64,000 nt of DNA from Nocardioides conyzicola (lineage in GTDB: Bacteria > Actinomycetota > Actinomycetes > Propionibacteriales > Nocardioidaceae): contig NZ_BAABKM010000002.1 in assembly GCF_039543825.1 (NCBI RefSeq), positions 590,133-654,132 of the forward strand, written 5' to 3'. Below are positions 17,117-25,518 of the stretch, piece after piece. A program made the position numbers and the translations under genes. The notes under the pieces are model-generated. The model was not told the origin of the DNA, made no database searches, and saw only the letters and a program-made list of their open reading frames with translations. The stretch's first letter is position 1, and each line of letters opens with the position of its first letter.

Positions 17117-17126
17117 ACGCTACCGT
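17117..17126. promoter_or_regulatory. overlapping divergent leaderless -10 boxes (Nudix gene / propeller-like gene)
   Basis: TACCGT (17121-17126, plus) ends seven bases before GTG 17134. TAGCGT (17122-17117, minus) ends seven bases before ATG 17109. The boxes overlap by two base pairs, and only 24 bp separate the two start codons. Confidence 0.55.
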
Positions 17127-17133
17127 TCGCGGC

Positions 17134-18039
17134 GTGCACCTCGCCCGCACGCCCGAGCTCACCGCCGAGGTCGACGCCCTCGCGGCGCGACACGGCGGCC
17201 GTGTCGGCCTCGGCGCTGTCCTGACCGACCTCGACCGACGGCTGTGGCGCACCTGGGCGCCCTGCCGCACGCGCCACCGCGCCTGGACGTGGGACCGGGC
17301 GGACCGGCGCGATCCCGGGTGGTGGCCGCAGGGCATCGCGATCCAGCCGGGCGGCGCCCACGTCGCGGCGACCTGGTACGCCTCGGGCGGGGGCGCCCGG
17401 CTGTCGGTCCTGTCGCTGACGGAGCGCCGCTACCGGCACGTCACCCTCGTCGTCCCGACGGCGACCGGGCACGAGCCGCTGCGGGTGCACGCGGGCGGGC
17501 TGGGGTGGCACGGGTCGCGGCTGTACGTGGCCGCCACCCGCGCGGGCCTGTGGGTGTGCGACACCGACGACATCGTCCGGGCCGACGGGGAGTACCTGCT
17601 CCCCGTGCGCTTCCGGCTGTCGCCGGAGGCCGAGGAGGGCTTCGAGCCGCTCCGCTTCTCGTTCCTGACGGTCGACGACACGAGCGACCCGCCCAGCCTC
17701 GTCGTGGGTGAGTACGGCGGCCGCCGCCAGACGCGTCGGCTGGCCGAGGTCCCGCTCGACGGCGGTCCGGTCACGCTGACCGACCACGACGTCGTACGCG
17801 CCCAGGGCGTCGCGCGGATCCGCGGCCGGCTGTACGTCACGGCCTCCCACGGACCGTGGGCGCTCGGGTCGGTCTGGTCGGGTGGCCCGGGAGGCTTCCG
17901 CGAGCACCGGGGGGCGGTCCCGATGGGACCTGAGGACGTCGCGTACGACGCGTCGACCGACCGGCTGTGGACCGTCACCGAGCACCCGCGCCGCCGGTGG
18001 ATCGTGTCGGTCCGGCGCTCGTCGTTCGACCGAGGATGA
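17134..18039 (+). CDS. uncharacterised beta-propeller-like protein
   Basis: The 301-aa protein contains WWPQGIAIQPGG, a WYASGG segment, YRHVTLVVP, VHAGGLGWHGSRLYVAATR and GLWVCDTDDI in order. These motifs recur in a family of largely secreted actinomycete proteins whose repeated beta-strand blocks suggest a propeller. No signal peptide is seen in this copy, and no catalytic residues are recognised. The GTG start is set by the divergent leaderless promoter. The function is unknown. Confidence 0.65.
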   Translation: MHLARTPELTAEVDALAARHGGRVGLGAVLTDLDRRLWRTWAPCRTRHRAWTWDRADRRDPGWWPQGIAIQPGGAHVAATWYASGGGARLSVLSLTERRYRHVTLVVPTATGHEPLRVHAGGLGWHGSRLYVAATRAGLWVCDTDDIVRADGEYLLPVRFRLSPEAEEGFEPLRFSFLTVDDTSDPPSLVVGEYGGRRQTRRLAEVPLDGGPVTLTDHDVVRAQGVARIRGRLYVTASHGPWALGSVWSGGPGGFREHRGAVPMGPEDVAYDASTDRLWTVTEHPRRRWIVSVRRSSFDRG

Positions 18040-18087
18040 CCCGCGGATAGCCCGTTCGGGCCGTATGACCGCGGCGCCTGGGGTGCT

Positions 18088-18093
18088 TACGGT
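18088..18093 (+). promoter_or_regulatory. -10 box before the RCC1-repeat gene
   Basis: TACGGT lies seven bases before the ATG at 18101. It supports that start, immediately ahead of the signal peptide, rather than the ATG at 18065. Confidence 0.45.
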
Positions 18094-18100
18094 CGTGACC

Positions 18101-19882
18101 ATGTCGCGTCTCGCCGTCTCGGCCACCGTCCTCGCGCTCGCCGTCGGCTCCCTGTCCGCCCTCCAGGCGCCCGCGCTCGCAGCCGACCCGGTCGCCCCGC
18201 TCGTGTTCGACGTCGGCGTCCACCACACGGTGGTGGTCGGCGCCGACGGCAGGCCCTACGGCACCGGCGACAACAACGCCGGCCAGCTCACCGGCATGAG
18301 CGGGACGGACACGACCACGCTCACCGCCATGACCGGGCTCCCGTCGGGGGTCACCGCGACCGACGTCGCGGCCGGCGGCGCGTTCTCGTTGGTGCGCGGG
18401 TCGGACGGGCTGGTCTACGGCACCGGCGACAACACCAACCGCGAGCTCGGGGTGAGCGACGGAGCCCCGAACTACCGCACCACGCTCACCCCGATCACCG
18501 AGGGTGCGCCCGCGGGCGGGTTCACCGTGGTCGCAGCGATGCGGCGTACGTCGTTCGCCGCGGGCGCCGACGGCAACGTCTACGGCATCGGCCAGAACCT
18601 CTACCCGCTCCTCGGACCCTTTGTGTCCGGCGGCCAGGCCGACAAGACCTCCTGGACCCTGATCCCGAAGCCCGCCGGGCTCGCCGCCGGCGCGGTGCCG
18701 GTCGAGCTGGAGACGACCTTCGGCGCGTTGGTGGTGCGCTACTCGAACGGGACCGTCTATGGCATCGGTGACGCCGGGAACGGCCAGATCACGGGCGAGG
18801 ACTCCACCGCCCGCGCGGTCCTGACGCCCTTCAGCGGGCTCCCCGACGGCGTGACCGCTGTCGACATCGGTGCCGGCGCGAGCTCGACGATCGTCATCGG
18901 GTCCGACGGCGTCCCCTACGCCACGGGCTCCAACACCTGGGGCCAGGCGGGACAGACCTCGAGCGACGACATCAAGACCTTGACCCCCATGCTCGGCCTC
19001 CCGTCGGGAGTCCAGGCGGTCGCCGGCGACATCGGGCTCCAGCACTCGCTGGTCGCCGGCTCGGACGGCAACGTGTACGCCGCCGGGCGCACGGCGTACG
19101 GAAGCCTCGGCATCCCGGACGACTCGACCCCGCGGCACCAGCTCGTGCTCGGCGGTCGCACCGACACCGCCGGCGCCGTCGTGGCGGTCGGGGTCAGCGA
19201 CTACGACGGGGCCGTGGCCACGGACGCCGGGACGGTCCTCGGCGCCGGCAACAACGACGACGGCCGGCTCACCGGGACGGGCGACAAGGACTCGTTCACG
19301 CCGTTCACCGGGCTGCCGGTCGCGACCCCGCCGGTGGTGGTGCCGGCCGGGACGCCCACGATCACCGGCTCGCCGCGGGTCGGCAGCACCCTGGCCGCCA
19401 CGCTGGGCAGCTGGGTGCCGGCCGGCTCGGACCTGACCTACGCCTGGAGGCGCGGCGGTGCCGTCGTCGCGACGACCACGACCTACCAGGTCGCGGTCGC
19501 CGACGTCGCGAAGTCGCTCACCGTCACGGTGACCGTCACTCCTCCCGGCGGGGAGCCCACGCCACGCACGTCGGCTGCGGTGACCGGCGTCGCCGTACCC
19601 CTGCACTGGACGAGGGCGAAGCCGAAGGTCACCGGCACCGCCAAGCAGGGCAAGCGGCTGAAGGTCGCTGGTGCCGCCGCCGGGGGCTTCGCTCCGGCCG
19701 CGACCGCGCTGTCCTACCAGTGGCTGCGCAACGGCTCGGCCATCCGCGGCGCGACCGGGCGGGCGTACAAGGCGACGGTCGCAGACGTCGGCAAGCGACT
19801 GAGCATCCGGGTCACCGGGCGTCGCTCGGGGTATCTCGCCGGCAGTGTGGTCTCGACGACGGTCCGGGTCAGGAAGCGGTAG
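18101..19882 (+). CDS. secreted RCC1-like repeat protein with C-terminal Ig-like repeats
   Basis: The 593-aa precursor starts with a clear signal peptide ending near PALAADP. It is followed by about seven RCC1-like repeats of roughly 55-60 residues, visible as recurring YGTGDN/YGIGDAGNGQ/YATGSNTWGQ motifs (residues about 30-410). This predicts a seven-bladed propeller. The C-terminus holds two repeats of a Gly-Ser-x-Leu domain (about 425-590) ending in a Lys/Arg-rich tail, as in bacterial Ig-like surface domains. No cell-wall sorting signal is present. The ligand is unknown. Confidence 0.85.
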   Translation: MSRLAVSATVLALAVGSLSALQAPALAADPVAPLVFDVGVHHTVVVGADGRPYGTGDNNAGQLTGMSGTDTTTLTAMTGLPSGVTATDVAAGGAFSLVRGSDGLVYGTGDNTNRELGVSDGAPNYRTTLTPITEGAPAGGFTVVAAMRRTSFAAGADGNVYGIGQNLYPLLGPFVSGGQADKTSWTLIPKPAGLAAGAVPVELETTFGALVVRYSNGTVYGIGDAGNGQITGEDSTARAVLTPFSGLPDGVTAVDIGAGASSTIVIGSDGVPYATGSNTWGQAGQTSSDDIKTLTPMLGLPSGVQAVAGDIGLQHSLVAGSDGNVYAAGRTAYGSLGIPDDSTPRHQLVLGGRTDTAGAVVAVGVSDYDGAVATDAGTVLGAGNNDDGRLTGTGDKDSFTPFTGLPVATPPVVVPAGTPTITGSPRVGSTLAATLGSWVPAGSDLTYAWRRGGAVVATTTTYQVAVADVAKSLTVTVTVTPPGGEPTPRTSAAVTGVAVPLHWTRAKPKVTGTAKQGKRLKVAGAAAGGFAPAATALSYQWLRNGSAIRGATGRAYKATVADVGKRLSIRVTGRRSGYLAGSVVSTTVRVRKR

Positions 19883-19910
19883 GTCAGCCGCTGCTGGGTA
19901 CCAGGAGGGC

Positions 19911-20090
19911 ATGTACTTCGACAGCGCGCCCTGCTCCGTCTGTGGCTCCGAGGTCCGACTGGTGGCGCGCTCCGCGCCGCCCACTCCCTCCGGTGAGCCT
20001 GTCGGCGATCCCGAGGGCTTCGTCGGCGACGGCGACTCGACCGTCGACGAGCGGGTCTGCACCAACCCGGACTGCCCGACGAATCGGTAG
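19911..20090 (+). CDS. small zinc-ribbon-like protein
   Basis: This 59-aa protein has Cys-Ser-Val-Cys near the start and Cys-Thr-Asn-Pro-Asp-Cys near the end, separated by an acidic Gly/Pro-rich linker, a likely zinc ribbon. ATG at 19911 has AGGAGG a few bases upstream, which decides it over an earlier ATG. Its partners are unknown. It lies 28 bp after the RCC1 gene but has its own ribosome site. Confidence 0.6.
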   Translation: MYFDSAPCSVCGSEVRLVARSAPPTPSGEPVGDPEGFVGDGDSTVDERVCTNPDCPTNR

Positions 20091-20102
20091 GTGTCCGTCG
20101 GC

Positions 20103-20233
20103 TGCGGGTTCGTCCGGGTCGGTCGCCGACAGGGCAGCTACGGGGTACGGCGGGCGGTGGGTTGCGGTCGGCGCCCGGGTTTCCGGCCGTAGCCCTCGCC
20201 GGTGGTTGAGGAGGGCCGCTAGGCCCGTGTCGA
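20103..20233. repeat. intergenic repeat, copy A (about 130 bp)
   Basis: This segment is repeated with substitutions and small indels at 20259-20386. Shared blocks include TGCGGGT(T/C)CGTCCGGGT, GCAGCTAC and the terminal GGTGGTTGAGGAGGGCCGC. The terminal block resembles dispersed intergenic repeats that I associate with Nocardioides and related genomes. It is non-coding and forms part of the 20091-20505 spacer. Confidence 0.75.
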
Positions 20234-20258
20234 CGCCGCCCTCCGACTGTCAGTGGCC

Positions 20259-20386
20259 TGCGGGTCCGTCCGGGTTGGTCGCCGATAGGCAGCTACGCGG
20301 GTACGGCGGGCAGGGGGTTGCGGTCGCCTCCCGGCTTTCCGGTCGTGGCCACCGGTGGTTGAGGAGGGCCGCCAGGCCCGTGTCGA
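20259..20386. repeat. intergenic repeat, copy B (about 130 bp)
   Basis: This is the second copy of the element at 20103-20233 in the same orientation, ending GGTGGTTGAGGAGGGCCGCC then AGGCCCGTGTCGA. The remaining 20387-20505 has no gene, but it contains another CTGACTGTCGGTGG fragment like the sequence that follows copy A. Confidence 0.75.
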
Positions 20387-20505
20387 AACCCCGGAAAGCC
20401 AACCGCCCTCCCTCCATCAGATCGTGACCGTTTCGTGACCTACAACCCTGTGGATAACGCCCTCTGAGGCCTCTGACTGTCGGTGGTCAGTGCTTGGCTA
20501 GTCCC

Positions 20506-21753
20506 ATGACAGCGATGACCACACCCCACCACCAGGTGGCGACGGCGACCGCGCGGATGCGCGGTGTCGCCGATGCCGTGGTGGATGCGTCGGTGTGGTC
20601 GATGAGCGCTGGCGAAGCGGCGTCGACGCTGCTGGAGCTGACCCGGTTGGAGGCCCAGGTCGTCGAGCTCCGCGCCCGGGTCGCGCGGCACGCCGACGAG
20701 CTGCAGGTCGGCACCGAGACCGGCGCGACGTCGACCGCGACCTGGCTCGCCCACCAAACCAGGCTCACCCGGTCGGCCGCCGCTGGGGTGGTGCACCTCG
20801 GCTACGACCTCGACACCCACGACGTGGTCCGCGACGCCCTCGCCGCCGGTGACCTCCGCCCCGAGCAGGCCCAGGTCATCGTCCGCGCCGTCAAGGAGCT
20901 GCCGGCTGACCTGGACACCGACCTGGTGATCCGCGCCGAACGGCACCTGGTCGATGCCGCGTCCGAGCATGGCGCCAAGACCCTGCGGATCCTCGGCCGC
21001 CGCCTGTTGGAAGTGGTGGCACCCGACCTCGCGGACCAGCACGAGGCCGACCTCCTGGAGAAGGAAGAGGCCAAGGCCGCGCAGGCGATGCGGTTGACGA
21101 TGACCGACGACGGGCACGGCAAGACCCACGCCAGGTTCACGCTCCCGACGGTCCAGGCGGCGATGCTCAAGAAGATGCTCCTCGCGATCGCCGCGCCCAA
21201 GCACCAGGCCGCCACCCACGGACCCGGCGTCGAACGCCGCCCCGGACCCGAGCGGATGGGCCGCGCCTTCGCCGAGCTCATCGAACGCATCAGCGCCAAG
21301 GACCTGCCCAAGGTCGGCGGCACCGACGCGACGATCATGGTTCACATCGATCTCGACGTGTTGACCGGAAGACTCGAGAAGGCAGGTGTCCTCGACACCG
21401 GCGAGAAGATCAGTCCCCGCCAGGTCCGCCGCTTGGCGTGCACCGCTCGGATCCTCCCCGTCGTCCTCAACGGCAAGAGCGAGGTCCTCGACGTCGGCAG
21501 AGCCAAGCGGTTCTTCACCAAGGCCCAGCTCACCGCCCTGAGCATCCGTGACGGCGGCTGTCGCGCCGAGGGGTGCGACTGGCCACCTTGGATGTGCCAC
21601 GGACATCACTGGACCCGCTGGGCCGACGACGGCGACACCGACCTGGTTAACGGCGGGCTGCTCTGCCCGAGACACCACGCACGAGCCCACGACCCGACGT
21701 ACGACACGACCCATCAAGCCACCGGAAAGGTCAGCTTCCACCGCCGGTGCTAG
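20506..21753 (+). CDS. HNH endonuclease-like protein of the DUF222/13E12 repeat family
   Basis: The 415-aa protein has a helical DUF222 domain (about 20-290) and a C-terminal HNH domain: C-R-A-E-G-C-D, then CHGHHWTRWADDGDTDLVNG and LLCPRHHARAH. The zinc cysteines, the His-His pair and the Asn are all present. These genes are multicopy in mycobacteria and Nocardioides, with no settled biological role. ATG 20506 is chosen over a TTG four codons upstream. Two 130-bp repeats lie directly upstream, which suggests a repeat-associated locus. Confidence 0.88.
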   Translation: MTAMTTPHHQVATATARMRGVADAVVDASVWSMSAGEAASTLLELTRLEAQVVELRARVARHADELQVGTETGATSTATWLAHQTRLTRSAAAGVVHLGYDLDTHDVVRDALAAGDLRPEQAQVIVRAVKELPADLDTDLVIRAERHLVDAASEHGAKTLRILGRRLLEVVAPDLADQHEADLLEKEEAKAAQAMRLTMTDDGHGKTHARFTLPTVQAAMLKKMLLAIAAPKHQAATHGPGVERRPGPERMGRAFAELIERISAKDLPKVGGTDATIMVHIDLDVLTGRLEKAGVLDTGEKISPRQVRRLACTARILPVVLNGKSEVLDVGRAKRFFTKAQLTALSIRDGGCRAEGCDWPPWMCHGHHWTRWADDGDTDLVNGGLLCPRHHARAHDPTYDTTHQATGKVSFHRRC

Positions 21754-21816
21754 ACCGAATCTCCACAGCACGCTGATTCCCGGGCGTCCGCCCGGGTGGC
21801 GGTCTACGCTCGCGGC

Positions 21817-21948
21817 GTGAACCTCAACCTCTCGGTCTTCTGGACGCTGGTTGTCGTCGTGATCGGTGCTCCACTGCTGGCCGCCGCGCTCCTATGGGGA
21901 ACATTTTTCATAGCGCTCCTCCTCGGATACAACCCAGAGGAGTTCTGA
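21817..21948 (+). CDS. 43-aa single-helix membrane peptide
   Basis: GTG at 21817 opens a 44-codon frame ending in TGA at 21946. The product has a short polar N-terminus (VNLNLS), one long hydrophobic stretch (FWTLVVVVIGAPLLAAALLW, then GTFFIALLLGY) and an acidic C-terminal NPEEF. Codon use includes ATA and TTT, and the region is less GC-rich than its neighbours. No homologue is recognised. The clean transmembrane pattern and natural ending argue for a real small gene, but it has no strong ribosome site. Confidence 0.5.
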   Translation: MNLNLSVFWTLVVVVIGAPLLAAALLWGTFFIALLLGYNPEEF

Positions 21949-21998
21949 GGCCGCCACGTCCAGCTCGGCACGGGTGCTGGTCGAAAGGCGTCCGCCGG

Positions 21999-22808
21999 TC
22001 AGACCGGGCGGGGCTGCCTCGCGAGCTGACGGCTCTGGGCGACCAGGCGGCCGGCGGAGTCCCAGACCTCGCAGTCCTCCTCGAACATGCCGCCGGCCAG
22101 GTTGCGGGTCGCGTGGCGGACCTTGAGCCAGCCCGGGGCGGGCTTCGCGCGGACGTGGGCGGTGAGCTCGAGGGTGGGTGCCCAGCCCATCATCCCGAGC
22201 GAGAAGGTCACCGGCGGCAGGGCGTCGACCACCATCAGCAGCGAGACCGGGTCGGGCTCACGGCCGTCGGCGAGGCGGAACCACGCGGCGATCTCACCGC
22301 GCCCGTTGGGCTGGCCGACGGCCCAGCCGACGTGGTCGGGGTGGAAGCGCATGTCGAAGCGGCCCATCATCGGCGCCATCTCGAGGATCTCCTTGGGGGA
22401 GAGCGTGTTGGCCACGCACTCCTCCACCGGCGGCAGGTCGAGCTCCTCGGCCGTGGTCCGCACGTCGTCGCCCAGCCGGTCGAGGTCGCCGTACGTCGCG
22501 AGCGCGGCGATCCGCGTCACGCCGTCCTGGCGGAGCTCGACGGAGGCGGTGCCGACGCTGCCGCCCTCACGGCGTACGTCGACGGCGACCTCGGCCGGTC
22601 CGGGAGTGCCGGCGGAGAGGTAGTAGGCCGAGACGGCGAGCGGGTCGGGCTTTGCGGGGAAGCTCGCGCGCAGCGCCGTACCGATCACCGCGAGCAGGTA
22701 GCCGCCGTTGACGCCACCTCCGACGACCCACCCCGGGTCGAGGTCGGCGGCGTACGTCCCGTCGCCGTTGTCGTGCACGGCCGTGTGGGCGTCGAACTCG
22801 TACGTCAC
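21999..22808 (-). CDS. acyl-CoA thioesterase-like protein (double hot-dog)
   Basis: The 269-aa protein has two hot-dog halves: VVGGGVNGGYLLAVIGTALRA near the start and PPVTFSLGMMGWAPTLELTAH near the end. It ends MFEEDCEVWDSAGRLVAQSRQLA, as in TesB-like acyl-CoA thioesterases. It probably hydrolyses acyl-CoA to free acid and CoA. GTG 22808 is chosen because TAGGCT lies seven bases upstream. The alternative ATG at 22853 would overlap the start codon of the divergent DUF202 gene. Confidence 0.85.
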   Translation of the reverse strand: MTYEFDAHTAVHDNGDGTYAADLDPGWVVGGGVNGGYLLAVIGTALRASFPAKPDPLAVSAYYLSAGTPGPAEVAVDVRREGGSVGTASVELRQDGVTRIAALATYGDLDRLGDDVRTTAEELDLPPVEECVANTLSPKEILEMAPMMGRFDMRFHPDHVGWAVGQPNGRGEIAAWFRLADGREPDPVSLLMVVDALPPVTFSLGMMGWAPTLELTAHVRAKPAPGWLKVRHATRNLAGGMFEEDCEVWDSAGRLVAQSRQLARQPRPV

Positions 22809-22815
22809 ACCCGCG

Positions 22816-22821
22816 AGCCTA
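22816..22821 (-). promoter_or_regulatory. -10 box of a probable leaderless promoter for the thioesterase gene
   Basis: On the minus strand TAGGCT lies seven bases before GTG 22808. It lies 30 bp from the start codon of the divergent DUF202 gene. Confidence 0.5.
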
Positions 22822-22851
22822 GAGGCGCCCGGATGCGGAAGGATGGGCGCC

Positions 22852-23205
22852 ATGACGCAACGCCGACCGCACTGGGTCTACGACGCCGGGCAGGAGCCGG
22901 ACCCCCGCTACACGCTCGCCAACGAGCGCACGTTCCTCGCGTGGGTGCGCACCTCGCTGGCGATGCTGGCGGGCGGCGTCGCGCTGCACGCGCTCGGGCT
23001 CCCCGAGACGCAGTGGGTGCGGTCGGTGCTGGCGATCACCCTGGTGCTCTTCGGCGGGCTGTTCACCGCCTTCGCGATGGTCCGGTGGGCGCGGGTCGAG
23101 CGGGCGATGCGCACGAGCGCCCCGCTGCCTGCCTTCAACCTCGGCTTCCTGCTGACCGGCGCCGTGCTCGTGGGAGCAGTCCTGCTCGCCATCTCGTTCG
23201 CGTGA
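22852..23205 (+). CDS. DUF202 (YidH-type) membrane protein
   Basis: This 117-aa protein begins with the family signature DPRYTLANERTFLAWVRTSLAMLAGGVAL, followed by three membrane helices. DUF202 proteins are small inner-membrane proteins of unknown function. The ATG has a GAAGGA-like ribosome site. Its stop overlaps the start of the glycosyltransferase-like gene (GTGA), which begins a three-gene overlapping cassette. Confidence 0.88.
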   Translation: MTQRRPHWVYDAGQEPDPRYTLANERTFLAWVRTSLAMLAGGVALHALGLPETQWVRSVLAITLVLFGGLFTAFAMVRWARVERAMRTSAPLPAFNLGFLLTGAVLVGAVLLAISFA

Positions 23206-24617
23206 CCCCTCGGAGACAGGTCGGGATCCTGGCGGGCGTCGCCGGGCTCTGCCTGGTGCCGTTCGCCGGCCGCTCGCTCAGCCCCGACGAAGGCGGGCTG
23301 CTGCTGCTCGCCAGCCAGTGGTCACCGGGTTCTTCGCTGTACGGCGACTACTTCGTCGACCGTCCACCCGGGCTGATCGCGCTCGCCGACCTGGCCGACG
23401 TCGCCGGCGGCGGATGGGCGTTCCGGGCGCTCGGCATCGTGGCGGTGGTGGCCGCGGTGCTGCTCAGCGGCGTGCTCGGCCGGCTCGCGGCACCTGGCCG
23501 GCCGTCGGCTCCGGTGCTGACCGCGGCGACCGCCGCACTCCTGACCGTGACGCCGCTCTTCGGCGGCACCGTCGTCAACGGAGAGCTGCTCGGGCTGCCC
23601 TTCCTGGTGGGCGGGATCGTCGCCGCCCTCTGCGCCGTACGTGCCGACTCGGGCCGGGCGGCGCTGTGGTGGGGGGTCCTCGCCGGCGCCGCCGGAGCGA
23701 GCGGCGCCCTGGTGAAGCAGAGCCTGCTCGACGTGTTCGTGTTCGCCGCCGTGCTCGCCCTCGTCAGCCGCCGGGTCCGCCCGGTCCTGGGGATCGCGGT
23801 CGGTGCGGTCGCGACGATCGGGTTCGCGCTGTGGGTCGCCTCCACCCGCGGCACCGATCCGGGCGAGCTGTGGGACGCCGTCGTGGTCTTCCGCCAGCAG
23901 GCCGCGTCGGTGATCGCCAGCTCCGCGACCGACAGCACGACCCGGCGCCTCGGCTCGATGCTGCTCGCCCTGCTGCTCACCGGCGCCCCGGTGCTGGTCG
24001 TGGTGCTCGCGCGACGGCTGCCCGAGCGCGCCACCCCCGGGGTCGTCGACCTCCGCTGGCCCGCCCTCGCGACGCTGGGGTGGGAGCTGTTCGTCGTGCT
24101 CGGCGGCGGCAGCTACTGGCTCCACTACCTGATGGGCCTGGTGCCGGCGCTGGTGCTGCTGACCGCCGCTGCCTGCCAGCGGACGTTGCCCGGGCAACGC
24201 CTCCTGCGTGCGACGTACGCCCTGATGGCGGTCTCGACCATCGGCGCGCTGGTCGTCGTGGGCGTCCGGCCGATCCAACGGCCCGAGCACCCGGTCGTCC
24301 ACTGGCTCGACGCGCACAAGCGGCCCGGTGACACCGCGGTGGTTGCGTTCGGTGCGCCCAACATCCTGCAGTCGACCGGGCTGCGCAGCCCCTACCCCGA
24401 CCTGTGGAGCCTCCCGGTGCGGGTGCACGACCCGGAGCTCCGCGACCTCAGCGCGCTCCTCGAGGGCGCCGACCGGCCGACCTGGGTGATCGTCGCCGGC
24501 AGGTCGCTGGGCTCTTGGGGTATCGACGGCTCGACCGCCAACCGGGTGCTGGCCGAGCACTACGACCGCGCGGCCACCACCGACGACTGGACCATCTACC
24601 GCGAGGTCGGTCGATGA
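23202..24617 (+). CDS. polytopic glycosyltransferase-like membrane protein (GT-C/ArnT-like)
   Basis: The 471-aa protein has about ten hydrophobic helices and an early acidic motif (SPDEGGLLLLASQWSPGSSL) followed by YFVDRPPGLIAL, the layout of GT-C enzymes that use polyprenyl-phosphate sugars (PMT/ArnT-like). The C-terminal soluble part has LRSPYPDLWSLPVRVHDPEL. The gene at 60800-62293 is a clear paralogue with the same motifs. It overlaps DUF202 upstream (GTGA) and the PAP2 gene downstream (ATGA). The sugar and acceptor are unknown. Confidence 0.75.
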   Translation: MTPRRQVGILAGVAGLCLVPFAGRSLSPDEGGLLLLASQWSPGSSLYGDYFVDRPPGLIALADLADVAGGGWAFRALGIVAVVAAVLLSGVLGRLAAPGRPSAPVLTAATAALLTVTPLFGGTVVNGELLGLPFLVGGIVAALCAVRADSGRAALWWGVLAGAAGASGALVKQSLLDVFVFAAVLALVSRRVRPVLGIAVGAVATIGFALWVASTRGTDPGELWDAVVVFRQQAASVIASSATDSTTRRLGSMLLALLLTGAPVLVVVLARRLPERATPGVVDLRWPALATLGWELFVVLGGGSYWLHYLMGLVPALVLLTAAACQRTLPGQRLLRATYALMAVSTIGALVVVGVRPIQRPEHPVVHWLDAHKRPGDTAVVAFGAPNILQSTGLRSPYPDLWSLPVRVHDPELRDLSALLEGADRPTWVIVAGRSLGSWGIDGSTANRVLAEHYDRAATTDDWTIYREVGR

Positions 24618-25516
24618 CACGCACGACCGCGACGACGGCGTACGGCGTCCTGCTGCTCCTCTGGTGCCTCGTCGTCGGCATCCCCAACGACCCGGCCGGC
24701 GTCATCGTGTGGATCTGGCTCGGCACGCTCGCGTGGCAGGTCGAGGAGCGGCCGCGCGACCCGCTCGCGTTCTGGCGCGACTGGTGGAAGCCACTACTGC
24801 TGATCGTCGTCTACTGGCTGGGCCGCGGGCTGGCCGACGAGATCGGCATCGCCCCGCACTACACGATGCCGATCCGCGTGGACGAGTGGCTGGGCGGCGG
24901 CGTCGCGCCCACGGTCCGGCTGCAGCACGCGTGGTGCGGCCAGCCGTGCCTGAAGACGCTCCCGCCGCACTGGTACGACGTCGTGCTGACCACCGTCTAC
25001 GCGTCCCACTTCCTCGTCGCGCTCACCCTGGCCGGCGTGCTGTGGGTGCGCAACCGGGACGAGTGGGTGCGGTGGCTGCGGCGCTACCTCACCCTGCTCT
25101 TCGCCGGGCTCGCGATCTACGTCGTCTACCCGATGGCGCCGCCGTGGATGGCCGCGCGTGACGGCTACCTGCCCGAGGTGCACCGGATCACCAGACGTGG
25201 CTGGTCCCAGCTGGAGCTGGGCGGCTTCGACCTGCACCGCCAGACGATGGTCATGTTCGGCATGGGCAACCAGGTCGCCGCGATGCCGTCGCTGCACTGC
25301 GGGATCGCCTGCCTGGTCGCGCTCTACGGCATCTCGCGGCTGCGGACGGCGTACCGCTGGCTGCTGCTGCTCTACCCGGCGGCGATGGCGCTGGCGCTGA
25401 CCTACTTCGCCGAGCACTACGTCATCGACGCGATCTGCGGCTGCCTGCTCGCCGGTCTGGTGATGATCGGCGTCTCGCGGTGGGAACGACGCCGCGCGTC
25501 GTCGGTCAACCACTGA
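24614..25516 (+). CDS. PAP2-superfamily membrane phosphatase / inositol-phosphotransferase-like protein
   Basis: This 300-aa protein has about six membrane helices and the late PAP2 motifs AAMPSLHCGIACLVAL and YFAEHYVIDAICG, which carry the two catalytic histidines and the Asp. The spacing resembles Aur1/inositol phosphorylceramide-type enzymes. It probably acts on a lipid phosphate or transfers a phospho-head group. Translational overlap with the upstream glycosyltransferase suggests both serve one cell-envelope glycolipid pathway. It ends 2 bp from the convergent acyl-CoA ligase. Confidence 0.82.
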   Translation: MTRTTATTAYGVLLLLWCLVVGIPNDPAGVIVWIWLGTLAWQVEERPRDPLAFWRDWWKPLLLIVVYWLGRGLADEIGIAPHYTMPIRVDEWLGGGVAPTVRLQHAWCGQPCLKTLPPHWYDVVLTTVYASHFLVALTLAGVLWVRNRDEWVRWLRRYLTLLFAGLAIYVVYPMAPPWMAARDGYLPEVHRITRRGWSQLELGGFDLHRQTMVMFGMGNQVAAMPSLHCGIACLVALYGISRLRTAYRWLLLLYPAAMALALTYFAEHYVIDAICGCLLAGLVMIGVSRWERRRASSVNH

Positions 25517-25518
25517 CC

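Noticed and set aside
20091..20505. A CRISPR array suggested by repeated blocks
   Set aside because: There are only two long diverged copies, with no regular short repeats, spacers or cas genes.
22809..22853. An ATG start at 22853 for the thioesterase
   Set aside because: It would overlap the start codon of the divergent DUF202 gene and remove the promoter. GTG 22808 fits the -10 box.
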